Positions 1 to 6,082 of a stretch of DNA of 6,163 nt are shown here, piece by piece (positions within the stretch are counted from its first letter, which is position 1; every line of letters starts with the position of its first letter). The DNA comes from Alistipes sp. (GTDB taxonomy: Bacteria > Bacteroidota > Bacteroidia > Bacteroidales > Rikenellaceae): positions 1 through 6,163 of the forward strand of contig JAFLRS010000098.1 of NCBI GenBank assembly GCA_022511355.1, read 5' to 3'. A model generated the notes under the pieces. It searched no databases, was not told the origin of the DNA, and worked only from the letters and a program-made list of their open reading frames with translations. The position numbers were made by a program, and so were the translations under genes.

Positions 1-16
1 AAAAATCGAATATAAT

Positions 17-2191
17 ATGGGATTGTTGAGATTCAAAATGATTGAGACCGTGATGAACCGCAGTGCGGTTGAAGTGACGCCTCCGGCGGGGCGTCCGTCC
101 GAATATTTCGGTTCGAAGGTCTTCGGCCGCAAGGCTATGCGCAAATACCTCGACCGTCGTACCTACGATGCGCTGGTAGATACCATCGAGAACGGAACGC
201 CGCTTACGCGCGAGATTGCAGACGGCATAGCTTCGGGTATGCGTCAGTGGGCGATGGAGCATGGAGCCGACCACTATACGCACTGGTTCCAGCCTCTTAC
301 GGGAGGTACGGCCGAGAAGCATGACTCCTTTACGGCTCCCGACGGACAGGGGGGTGTGCTGGAGGAGTTTTCGGGCAAGCTGCTCATTCAGCAGGAACCC
401 GATGCATCGTCATTTCCGAGCGGCGGTATCCGCAACACCTTTGAGGCGCGCGGATATTCGGCATGGGACCCCACGTCACCGGCATTTATTGTGGATACGA
501 CGCTCTGTATTCCTACCGTATTTATATCCTATACCGGCGAGGCGCTTGATTATAAGGTTCCCTTGCTGCGTTCCATTTCGGCTGTGGACAAGGCTGCGAC
601 CGAGGTGTGCCGATACTTCGACCGCAACGTCAATCGTGTATTTTCATATCTCGGCTGGGAGCAGGAGTATTTCCTTATCGACGAGAGTATGTGGGCTGCA
701 CGTCCCGATATGGTGCTTACGGGGCGTACTATGATGGGTCACGAGTCGGCCAAGAACCAGCAGCTCGAAGATCACTATTTCGGAGCTATTCCGTTGCGGG
801 TCATGGCCTTTATGCGGGACCTCGAGTATGAGTGTCTGCAGCTCGGCATACCCGTAAAGACGCGTCATAACGAGGTAGCTCCTAATCAGTTCGAGCTGGC
901 GCCCGTCTACGAGGAGGTGAATCTCGCCAACGACCACAACCAGCTGCTGATGACGGTGATGGACAAAGTCGCGCGCCGTCACCGTTTCCGCGTATTGCTC
1001 CACGAGAAGCCTTTCAAGGGCGTGAACGGTTCGGGCAAGCATAACAACTGGTCGCTCGGAACCGATACGGGTGTGAATCTGCTGGGTCCGGGACATACGG
1101 CGCTTGAGAATTTGCAGTTCATAACCTTTTTGGTGAATACGATTTCCGCGGTACACAAACACAACGGACTTCTGAAGGCGTCGGTCATGAGCGCTACTAA
1201 TTCTCATCGTTTGGGGGCCAACGAGGCGCCTCCCGCAATCATTTCGACATTCCTCGGAGAGCAGATTTCGGCCGTACTGGACAAGCTTGCTGCGGGCAGC
1301 GATGACGAGGCGATACGTTTCGATGCCAAGAGCGTATTCAGGATGAACGGAATCTCGCGGATTCCGAGCATTTTCCTTGACAATACCGACCGCAACCGTA
1401 CTTCGCCGTTCGCATTTACGGGCAACCGTTTCGAGTTCCGTGCGGTGGGTTCGTCCGACAACTGTGCGGAGGCGATGATAGTTCTGAATACGGCGGTGGC
1501 GAACGAGCTTACGGAGTTCCGCAAGGAGGTGGATGCCAAGATTGCCGAGGGGGCCAAGAAGGAGCGTGCGATATACGAAGTTCTGAAGCGCAAGATTCGC
1601 GAGAGCCGCGCCGTGCGTTTCGAGGGCAACGGTTACTCCGACGAGTGGCGTGAGGAGGCCGGTCGTCGCGGTTTGGATTGCGAGACCTCGACTCCGGAGA
1701 ATCTGAAACGTTATCTCGACGATTCGAGCGTGCGGATGTTCGGCGATATGGGAGTATATACCCGCGTGGAGCTTGAGGCGCGTACCGAAGTCAAGTGGGA
1801 GACGTATGTCAAGAAGGTGCAGATAGAGTCGCGTGTGCTGGGCGATTTGGCGATGAACCATATCGTTCCGATAGCGTCGAAATACGAGGCTGTTCTGCTC
1901 GACAAGGCTTGCAGAATGAAGGAGTTGGGAATGATGTCCACTTCGGATGTCGAGCTTATCCGCCGTATACAGGAGCATACGGTGTCGATACAGTCGGGCA
2001 CGAGCCGCATGATCGAGGCGCGCAAGCAGGCCAACCGCATCGAGAATATGTATGAAAAGGCGGTGGCATATCACGATTCGGTGGCGGTGCTGTTCGACGA
2101 CATCCGCAAGCATATCGACTCTTTGGAGGAGATTGTGGACGACCAGTTGTGGACGCTGCCGAAGTATCGCGAGATAATGTTCATAAAGTAA
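17..2191 (+). CDS. glnN: Type III glutamine synthetase (GSIII)
   Basis: Cytoplasmic enzyme that makes glutamine from glutamate, ammonia and ATP, the main route of ammonium assimilation. At 724 residues it has the length of the GSIII family (about 700-730), far longer than GSI or GSII. Visible motifs in order: the GSIII N-terminal block with QQEPDASSFPSGGIRNTFEARG near 125-146; metal-site motif WEQEYFLID at 214-222; NEVAPNQFEL at 285-294; the nucleotide/glutamate-site motif NGSGKHNNWSL at 337-347; and DRNRTSPFAFTGNRFEFRAVGSS at 458-480. A long helical C-terminal region follows (about 500-724), including QIESRVLGDLAMNHIVPIA. The start at 17 is preferred over the ATG at 38 because the first 20 residues align without gaps to the N-terminus I remember for the Bacteroides GSIII. 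Only 16 AT-rich bases lie upstream and no Shine-Dalgarno is seen, as is usual in Bacteroidetes. The gene is intact and followed by its own terminator. The family call is very secure. Confidence 0.97.
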   Translation: MGLLRFKMIETVMNRSAVEVTPPAGRPSEYFGSKVFGRKAMRKYLDRRTYDALVDTIENGTPLTREIADGIASGMRQWAMEHGADHYTHWFQPLTGGTAEKHDSFTAPDGQGGVLEEFSGKLLIQQEPDASSFPSGGIRNTFEARGYSAWDPTSPAFIVDTTLCIPTVFISYTGEALDYKVPLLRSISAVDKAATEVCRYFDRNVNRVFSYLGWEQEYFLIDESMWAARPDMVLTGRTMMGHESAKNQQLEDHYFGAIPLRVMAFMRDLEYECLQLGIPVKTRHNEVAPNQFELAPVYEEVNLANDHNQLLMTVMDKVARRHRFRVLLHEKPFKGVNGSGKHNNWSLGTDTGVNLLGPGHTALENLQFITFLVNTISAVHKHNGLLKASVMSATNSHRLGANEAPPAIISTFLGEQISAVLDKLAAGSDDEAIRFDAKSVFRMNGISRIPSIFLDNTDRNRTSPFAFTGNRFEFRAVGSSDNCAEAMIVLNTAVANELTEFRKEVDAKIAEGAKKERAIYEVLKRKIRESRAVRFEGNGYSDEWREEAGRRGLDCETSTPENLKRYLDDSSVRMFGDMGVYTRVELEARTEVKWETYVKKVQIESRVLGDLAMNHIVPIASKYEAVLLDKACRMKELGMMSTSDVELIRRIQEHTVSIQSGTSRMIEARKQANRIENMYEKAVAYHDSVAVLFDDIRKHIDSLEEIVDDQLWTLPKYREIMFIK

Positions 2192-2202
2192 ATCGCTCAG
2201 AC

Positions 2203-2230
2203 AGAGACGCGGACTTGCCGCGTCTCTTTT
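2203..2230 (+). terminator. Intrinsic terminator of glnN
   Basis: A perfect 10-bp stem pairs AGAGACGCGG (2203-2212) with CCGCGTCTCT (2218-2227) around a 5-nt loop (ACTTG). It runs directly into TTTT and a further T-rich stretch. It begins 11 nt after the glnN stop codon. It should end the glnN transcript and insulate the pyr operon downstream. Confidence 0.92.
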
Positions 2231-2277
2231 GTTAATTTTCTGTTCATTTTTTTTGCCCTACTTTTTGCCGGCATTCC

Positions 2278-2308
2278 TTGTGTATGTCAAAAAATCTGCC
2301 TACCTTTG
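2278..2308 (+). promoter_or_regulatory. Bacteroidetes-type promoter of the pyr operon
   Basis: TACCTTTG at 2301-2308 matches the Bacteroidetes -7 consensus TAnnTTTG exactly. A TTG at 2278-2280 lies 20 nt upstream, matching the -33 element and its usual spacing of about 19-21 nt. Transcription would start near 2312-2316, after the glnN terminator and about 230 nt before the pyrC start. No comparable element is visible between the second terminator (ends about 2484) and pyrC, so this is probably the only local promoter for pyrCKDFE. It is recognised from consensus only; the start site is inferred. Confidence 0.8.
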
Positions 2309-2314
2309 CAAAGG
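2303..2314. repeat. Perfect 12-bp palindrome over the -7 box
   Basis: CCTTTGCAAAGG is its own reverse complement and covers most of the -7 element and the predicted start region. Half of it (CCTTTGC) is a common form of the Bacteroidetes -7 box, so part of the symmetry may be chance. It could also be an operator half-site pair for a dimeric regulator that would block the promoter. Nothing in the window identifies such a protein. Confidence 0.45.
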
Positions 2315-2348
2315 ATTCCAAAACAGGGGGCCGACAGCAGAGAGGGAT

Positions 2349-2450
2349 ATGGATTTGATTGGAAATATGAGACATAAAACGCCGAAAAACAGCAGTTGCA
2401 ACATGGCTCGACAGGCGTGTGTCTTCTGCTTCGGCTCATATGCAGACTGA
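2349..2450 (+). CDS. Possible pyr leader peptide (33 codons)
   Basis: A short open frame begins at ATG 2349 (MDLIGNMRHK...) and ends with TGA at 2448-2450, the last base of which is the first base of the terminator stem. Alternative in-frame ATGs are at 2367 and 2403. A purine-rich GAGAGGG lies just upstream of 2349, but the spacing of 2-3 nt is tight for a Shine-Dalgarno. The peptide resembles nothing I know; it has a Cys-containing end (CVFCFGSYAD) and no run of one amino acid, so it is not a classic amino-acid-sensing leader. Its value would be positional: a ribosome at the stop codon would cover the 5' arm of the hairpin and prevent termination. Short frames of this size also occur by chance, hence the low confidence. 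Confidence 0.3.
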   Translation: MDLIGNMRHKTPKNSSCNMARQACVFCFGSYAD

Positions 2451-2484
2451 AACTTTCCGCAACGGTGTGGAAAGTTTTTTGTTT
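2450..2484 (+). terminator. Intrinsic terminator upstream of pyrC (attenuator)
   Basis: AAACTTTCCGCA (2450-2461) pairs with TGTGGAAAGTTT (2466-2477) around the 4-nt loop ACGG. This gives a continuous 12-bp stem with one G-U pair (2459/2468). The T tract is 2475-2480 (six T), then G and TTT. The hairpin is only about 135 nt downstream of the predicted transcription start and 62 nt before pyrC, inside the transcription unit. A terminator here makes sense only if termination is conditional, or if a short leader RNA of about 165 nt is made. The hairpin is plain in the sequence; its regulated use is inferred. Confidence 0.8.
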
Positions 2485-2530
2485 AATCGGCTCAAGGCAA
2501 ACGGATTCAAAGGTGCAGACAGTGATGCAA

Positions 2531-2539
2531 AAAGGAGAT
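2531..2539 (+). promoter_or_regulatory. Shine-Dalgarno of pyrC
   Basis: AAAGGAGAT, with GGAG at 2534-2537, lies 8 nt before GTG 2546, the ideal distance. The same sequence lies inside the frame if translation began at the in-frame ATG 2525, so it argues for the GTG start. Confidence 0.75.
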
Positions 2540-2545
2540 AACATA

Positions 2546-3664
2546 GTGAAGTTGCCCGCATTTGCGGATTTGCACGTGCATTTGCGCGAGCCGGGTTTCT
2601 CATACAAGGAGACTGTCGCTTCGGGCAGTGCGGCTGCGGCTGCGGGAGGATATTCCGACATCTTCGCCATGCCCAATCTCAATCCCGTGCCCGATTCGGT
2701 TGAACACCTCGAGGTGCAGAGACGGATTATCGAAGCTTCGGCTGCGATTAACGTGCATCCCTATTGCAGCATCACCGTGGGGCAGCGCGGCTGCGGCGAG
2801 TTGGTGGATTTCGGAGTGCTGGCGGGTCTTGCGGCGGGATTCTCCGACGACGGCAAAGGCATACAGTCGGAGGAGACGATGCGCGAGGCGATGAAACGCT
2901 GCCGTGCAGCCGGTTCGATTATTGTCGCCCATTGCGAGGTTGAGAGTCTGCTCTGCGGCGGATACATCCACGCGGGTGAGTATGCCGCGGCTCACGGTCA
3001 TAAAGGGATATGTTCGGAGAGCGAATACGCGGAGGTGGAGCGTGACATCAGGCTTGTCGAGGAGACCGGATGCCGTCTGCACGTCTGCCACGTCTCGACA
3101 AAGGAGAGCGTCGGACTTATCCGCGAGGCGAAGCGAAGAGGTTTGCCCGTTACGGCCGAAACGGCTCCGCACTATCTTCTGCTCGACGATTCGATGCTGA
3201 AGGAGTCGGGCAGCTGGAAGATGAATCCGCCCATTCGTTCTGCGGAGGACCGGACGGCTCTGCTGGAGGGTATTGCCGACGGTACGATAGACTGCATTGC
3301 TACGGACCACGCGCCCCATTCGGCCGAGGAGAAGAGCAGAGGGTTGGCCGGCAGCGCATTCGGAATAGTGGGGCTTGAGACGGCATTTCCGCTGATGTAT
3401 ACCTTTTTGGTTGAGCGCGGAGTCATTGCTATGGAGCGTCTGCTGGAGTTGATGTCATACGCTCCGAGACGAATAATGAATCTTCCGGCCGATGACGGTT
3501 CGTACACCGTGTTCGACCTCGGCGAGGAGTATGTAATCGACCCCGCGAAGTTTCTCTCCAAGGGGAAAGCCACGCCTTTCGAGGGTTGGAGGGTCAAGGG
3601 CCGGTGCCTGAAGACCGTATGCAACGGTAAAGAAGTTTATAACTATGCAAAAGATAAGGCTTGA
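2546..3664 (+). CDS. pyrC: Dihydroorotase
   Basis: Zinc-dependent cytoplasmic amidohydrolase that reversibly converts N-carbamoyl-L-aspartate to dihydroorotate, the third step of UMP synthesis. From GTG 2546 it has 372 residues. Metal and substrate motifs: DLHVHLREPG at 8-17 (H10, H12, R14), AMPN at 41-44, FSDDG at 99-103 (a bridging Asp, in place of the carboxylated Lys of CAD and E. coli PyrC), VAHCE at 127-131 (H129), CHVST at 181-185 (H182), APHY at 207-210, ATDHAPH at 252-258 (D254), and the GSAFGIVGLET substrate loop at 269-279. The Asp type places it with the Bacillus/Aquifex group. It is short: that group usually has about 425-450 residues because about 50 N-terminal residues form part of a beta-sandwich, absent here. 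GTG is chosen for its strong Shine-Dalgarno; ATG 2525 would add seven residues. The frame is open back to TTG 2396, but that part crosses the terminator hairpin and looks unlike protein. First gene of the operon. Confidence 0.94.
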   Translation: MKLPAFADLHVHLREPGFSYKETVASGSAAAAAGGYSDIFAMPNLNPVPDSVEHLEVQRRIIEASAAINVHPYCSITVGQRGCGELVDFGVLAGLAAGFSDDGKGIQSEETMREAMKRCRAAGSIIVAHCEVESLLCGGYIHAGEYAAAHGHKGICSESEYAEVERDIRLVEETGCRLHVCHVSTKESVGLIREAKRRGLPVTAETAPHYLLLDDSMLKESGSWKMNPPIRSAEDRTALLEGIADGTIDCIATDHAPHSAEEKSRGLAGSAFGIVGLETAFPLMYTFLVERGVIAMERLLELMSYAPRRIMNLPADDGSYTVFDLGEEYVIDPAKFLSKGKATPFEGWRVKGRCLKTVCNGKEVYNYAKDKA

Positions 3665-4403
3665 CATATTGTCGAATACGAAACTCACCTCCGATGTATG
3701 CCGTATGTGGCTTGGAGCGTGCGATGCGGAGGGCGGCCGTGCGATTGAAGCGGTTCGTCCCGGTCAGTTTGTGAATATCGCTCTGGAGGGCTGTTATCTT
3801 CGCCGTCCGATTTCGGTATGCGATACGGCGGGAGGAAAGGTCTGCATCGTATATAAGGTAGTGGGAGAGGGAACGGCGAAGCTGAAGGATATGACTTCGG
3901 GTTCGCAGTTGGATGTACTGCTTCCGTTAGGCAACGGCTTCGACCTTTCGGTTTCGGGTGAGCGTCCGTTGCTTGTCGGCGGCGGTGTAGGTGTACCTCC
4001 GCTGCTTATGCTTGCGAAGCGACTTGCCGATAACGGCAAACGTGCGGATGTGGTGTTGGGATTCAACACTGCTGCGGAGATTATTCTGGCGGACGAGTTT
4101 CGTGCGGTCGGCTGCAATGTCACGATAGCCACTGCCGACGGCAGCGAGGGATGCAAAGGATTTGTTACCGACGCCATAGCGCAGGCTGAAGGCGGCAACA
4201 GTTTTTTCTATGCCTGCGGTCCCAAACCGATGCTGCGTGCATTGCAGCGGCAGATGAAGATCGACGGTCAGATAAGTATGGAGGAGCGGATGGGTTGCGG
4301 TTTCGGTGCTTGTATGGGATGCACCTGCAAGACCGCGGGCGGTGCGAAACAGATATGTACCGACGGCCCGGTGTTCTTCAAGGATGAGATTGTTTTTGAA
4401 TAA
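3645..4403 (+). CDS. pyrK: Dihydroorotate dehydrogenase B, electron-transfer subunit
   Basis: FAD and [2Fe-2S] subunit that takes electrons from PyrD and reduces NAD+, forming the class 1B dihydroorotate dehydrogenase heterotetramer (PyrD2-PyrK2). It has 252 residues, the usual family length. It has a ferredoxin-reductase-like N-terminal barrel with the FAD motif RRPIS (53-57), then the NAD-binding segment LLVGGGVGVPPL (109-120) and ACGPKPM (190-196). A C-terminal iron-sulfur motif has C218, C223, C226 and C238 (C-x4-C-x2-C-x11-C), within CGFGACMGCTCK and followed by CTDGPVF. An additional Cys at 228 is probably not a ligand. The ATG at 3645 lies inside the end of pyrC, giving a 20-bp overlap in another frame, which suggests translational coupling. 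Only a weak AAAGAAG is seen upstream. pyrD follows after 17 nt, the normal partner arrangement. Confidence 0.96.
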   Translation: MQKIRLDILSNTKLTSDVCRMWLGACDAEGGRAIEAVRPGQFVNIALEGCYLRRPISVCDTAGGKVCIVYKVVGEGTAKLKDMTSGSQLDVLLPLGNGFDLSVSGERPLLVGGGVGVPPLLMLAKRLADNGKRADVVLGFNTAAEIILADEFRAVGCNVTIATADGSEGCKGFVTDAIAQAEGGNSFFYACGPKPMLRALQRQMKIDGQISMEERMGCGFGACMGCTCKTAGGAKQICTDGPVFFKDEIVFE

Positions 4404-4420
4404 GGACAAAGGAGAGAGCT

Positions 4421-5335
4421 ATGGATAGCAGACTGAATGTATCATTGGGCAAGGTTAAGCTTCACAATCCGGTCATACCCGCATCGGGGACTTTCGGTTT
4501 CGGATTGGAGATGGCCGAACTCTATGATATCGATTGTTTGGGAGCTATAAGCATCAAGGGCACCACGGTCGAGCCGAGATACGGTAATCCCACGCCGAGA
4601 ATAGCCGAATGCAAGTCGGGTATGCTGAATGCGGTAGGATTGCAGAATCCCGGCATCGACAGGGTTGTGCATGATATTCTGCCGCAGCTCCGGGCGATAT
4701 ATCACCGGCCGATTATAGCCAATATCAGCGGTTTTTCGATGGATGAGTACGTGCATCTTGCCGAGAGGATGAGCCGTGAGGAGCAGGTGGAGATAATAGA
4801 GGTGAATATTTCGTGTCCCAATGTGCATAACGGCGGTATGGCTTTCGGGACATCTCCCGAGGCGGCGGCGAAGGTCACTGCTGCGGTAAAGGCGGTGTCG
4901 TCGAAGCCCGTATTTATAAAATTGTCGCCCAACGTCACCGATATTGCGGCTATTGCCAAGGCTTGCGAGGATGCGGGTGCCGACGGATTGTGTCTGATTA
5001 ACACGCCGTTGGGGATGAGAATCGATATTCGTACCCGCAAACCGGTGATTGCCAACACTTACGGCGGTATGTCGGGGTCGTGCATATTTCCGTTGGCGTT
5101 GAGGATGGTGCATCAGGCGGCCCGTGTGTGCAAGGTGCCGATTATAGGTTGCGGCGGTGTCAGTTCGGCCGAAGACGTGGTCGAGATGATGATGGCCGGA
5201 GCTTCGGCGGTGGAGATAGGAGCCGCCAATCTGGTGAACCCTTACATTTGCAGAGATATAGTGGACCGACTGCCCGAACTGCTTTCGCGGCTGGGCGTCG
5301 ACAGAATAACCGACATAACAGGAGTTGTAAAATGA
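4421..5335 (+). CDS. pyrD: Dihydroorotate dehydrogenase B, catalytic subunit
   Basis: FMN enzyme that oxidises dihydroorotate to orotate (fourth step of UMP synthesis), passing electrons to PyrK. It has 304 residues, a TIM barrel of the class 1 type with no N-terminal membrane helix as in class 2. Motifs: IPASGTFGFG at 19-28, SIKGTT at 44-49 (K46), the substrate loop NAVGLQNPG at 70-78, EVNISCPN at 127-134 with catalytic Cys132 (Cys is typical of class 1, Ser of class 2), IKLSPN at 166-171 (K167), INTPLGM at 193-199, YGGMSG at 214-219, and the phosphate-binding GCGGV (243-247) and GASAVEIGAANL (260-271). The adjacent pyrK supports class 1B. A clear Shine-Dalgarno (AAAGGAGAG, 4408-4416) sits 6 nt from the ATG. 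It overlaps pyrF by 4 bp. Confidence 0.97.
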   Translation: MDSRLNVSLGKVKLHNPVIPASGTFGFGLEMAELYDIDCLGAISIKGTTVEPRYGNPTPRIAECKSGMLNAVGLQNPGIDRVVHDILPQLRAIYHRPIIANISGFSMDEYVHLAERMSREEQVEIIEVNISCPNVHNGGMAFGTSPEAAAKVTAAVKAVSSKPVFIKLSPNVTDIAAIAKACEDAGADGLCLINTPLGMRIDIRTRKPVIANTYGGMSGSCIFPLALRMVHQAARVCKVPIIGCGGVSSAEDVVEMMMAGASAVEIGAANLVNPYICRDIVDRLPELLSRLGVDRITDITGVVK

Positions 5336-6051
5336 TGAAGAACCAAAAGACCGATAACGTAATCATTGCCTGCGATTTTTCGAGCGCAGAGAGTCTGTTC
5401 GGGTTTCTGCCCGCATTCGGCGAACTTCGCCCTTACCTCAAGATAGGTATGGAGCTGTTCTATGCCGAAGGGCCGGAGATTGTGAGAAAACTCAAGAGCA
5501 TGGGTTTCCCGATATTTCTCGACCTCAAGCTGCACGACATTCCCAATACGGTGAAGAAGGCTATGTCTGTGCTTTCGCATCTCGATGTGGATATGTGCAA
5601 TCTTCATGCGGCAGGTACGGGTGCGATGATGCGGGCGGCAATCGAGGGACTTACCCGCGAGGACGGTACGCGGCCGATTCTGCTTGCCGTGACCCAGCTG
5701 ACCTCCACGAGTCAGGAGACGATGAACAGAGAGCTGCTGATTGACGGCGAGATGCCCGATGTGGTGAGCCGTTATGCGCTCAATGCGAAGGAGGCGGGGT
5801 TGGACGGCGTGGTATGTTCGCCGTTGGAGGCTGCGGTGGTAAAGCGCAGTTGCGGCGAGAAGTTCGTGACGGTCACGCCGGGCGTTCGTTTTGCCGATTC
5901 GAGCGTCAATGACCAGGTGCGAGTCACCACTCCGGCGCGGGCGCGCGAGTTGGGTTCGGACTATATAGTTGTCGGACGCCCGATTACGGCGGCCGAAAAT
6001 CCATACGAAGCCTATATGCGCTGCCTCGAAGAGTTCAACGGCAGCCGGTAA
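5332..6051 (+). CDS. pyrF: Orotidine 5'-phosphate decarboxylase, short (Bacillus-type) form
   Basis: Cofactor-free enzyme that decarboxylates OMP to UMP, the last step of the pathway. It has 239 residues, a TIM barrel of the short family (about 230-245). Motifs: IACDF at 12-16 (D15), LKIGMELF at 36-43 (K37), the catalytic signature DLKLHDIPNT at 64-73 (D64, K66, D69), AVTQLTS at 119-125, VTPGVR at 181-186 and VVGRPIT at 213-219 (Arg binds the phosphate). The start is ATG 5332, which overlaps the pyrD stop as ATGA; a second ATG follows at 5335. GGAG at 5321-5324, inside the end of pyrD, is 7 nt upstream. A longer in-frame extension to 5080 is a shadow of pyrD and is excluded. As I recall, Bacteroides species usually have a different, longer PyrF (about 270 residues), so the type here is of interest. 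Confidence 0.96.
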   Translation: MMKNQKTDNVIIACDFSSAESLFGFLPAFGELRPYLKIGMELFYAEGPEIVRKLKSMGFPIFLDLKLHDIPNTVKKAMSVLSHLDVDMCNLHAAGTGAMMRAAIEGLTREDGTRPILLAVTQLTSTSQETMNRELLIDGEMPDVVSRYALNAKEAGLDGVVCSPLEAAVVKRSCGEKFVTVTPGVRFADSSVNDQVRVTTPARARELGSDYIVVGRPITAAENPYEAYMRCLEEFNGSR

Positions 6052-6073
6052 ATATAACGATGAATTATAAATC

Positions 6074-6078
6074 AGGAG
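6074..6078 (+). promoter_or_regulatory. Shine-Dalgarno of pyrE
   Basis: AGGAG ends 4 nt before ATG 6083. It selects this ATG over the one at 6060, which opens only an eight-codon frame closed by TGA 6084-6086. Confidence 0.65.
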
Positions 6079-6082
6079 TTCA

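Larger units (their letters stand above)
2313..2545 (+). promoter_or_regulatory. Leader (5' UTR) of the pyr operon, probable attenuator
   Basis: This is the inferred untranslated leader of the pyr transcript, about 230 nt long. It contains a possible 33-codon leader peptide, a small 5-bp stem (TCTGC 2425-2429 with GCAGA 2442-2446), a pyrimidine-rich run (about 2418-2439), a strong intrinsic terminator, and finally the pyrC ribosome-binding site. A terminator placed between promoter and first gene implies that most or some transcripts stop near 2480 unless readthrough is allowed. That is the layout of an attenuator. I see no convincing long antiterminator pairing and no standard PyrR-binding fold. 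The transcript start is inferred from the promoter consensus. Confidence 0.55.

Noticed and set aside
644..2113. Long antisense open frame of 489 codons opposite glnN
   Set aside because: It mirrors a highly conserved GSIII gene in a GC-rich codon context. The translation is rich in Arg and His, lacks recognisable motifs and has no visible promoter. It is a shadow frame.
2250..2269. Direct repeat TTTTTGCC (2250-2257 and 2262-2269) and a near -7 match TACTTTTTG at 2259-2267
   Set aside because: Low-complexity T-rich stretch just after a terminator; the -7 match has one extra base and no clear -33 partner.
2335..2348. PyrR-like recognition sequence (CAGAGAGG at 2338-2345, matching the core of the Bacillus PyrR-binding loop)
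   Set aside because: The core matches eight bases, but the flanks do not pair: only the closing C2338-G2345 pair forms and the next positions (G/G, A/A) clash, so the required stem is missing. No antiterminator partner was found. Kept only as a weak possibility.
2229..2348. Upstream part of the 73-codon frame ending at 2450 (MLIFCSFFLPYF...)
   Set aside because: It begins within the U tract of the glnN terminator and crosses the pyr promoter, so neither transcript would carry it whole. The hydrophobic look comes from T-rich DNA.
2361..2458. Antiterminator pairing of GGAAA (2361-2365) with TTTCC (2454-2458)
   Set aside because: Only five pairs plus a wobble, far weaker than the 12-bp terminator stem, so it could not compete without a protein or ribosome.
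5080..5331. N-terminal extension of pyrF inside pyrD
   Set aside because: The 84 extra residues are out-of-frame pyrD sequence, not part of the OMP decarboxylase fold; ATG 5332 gives the normal family length.
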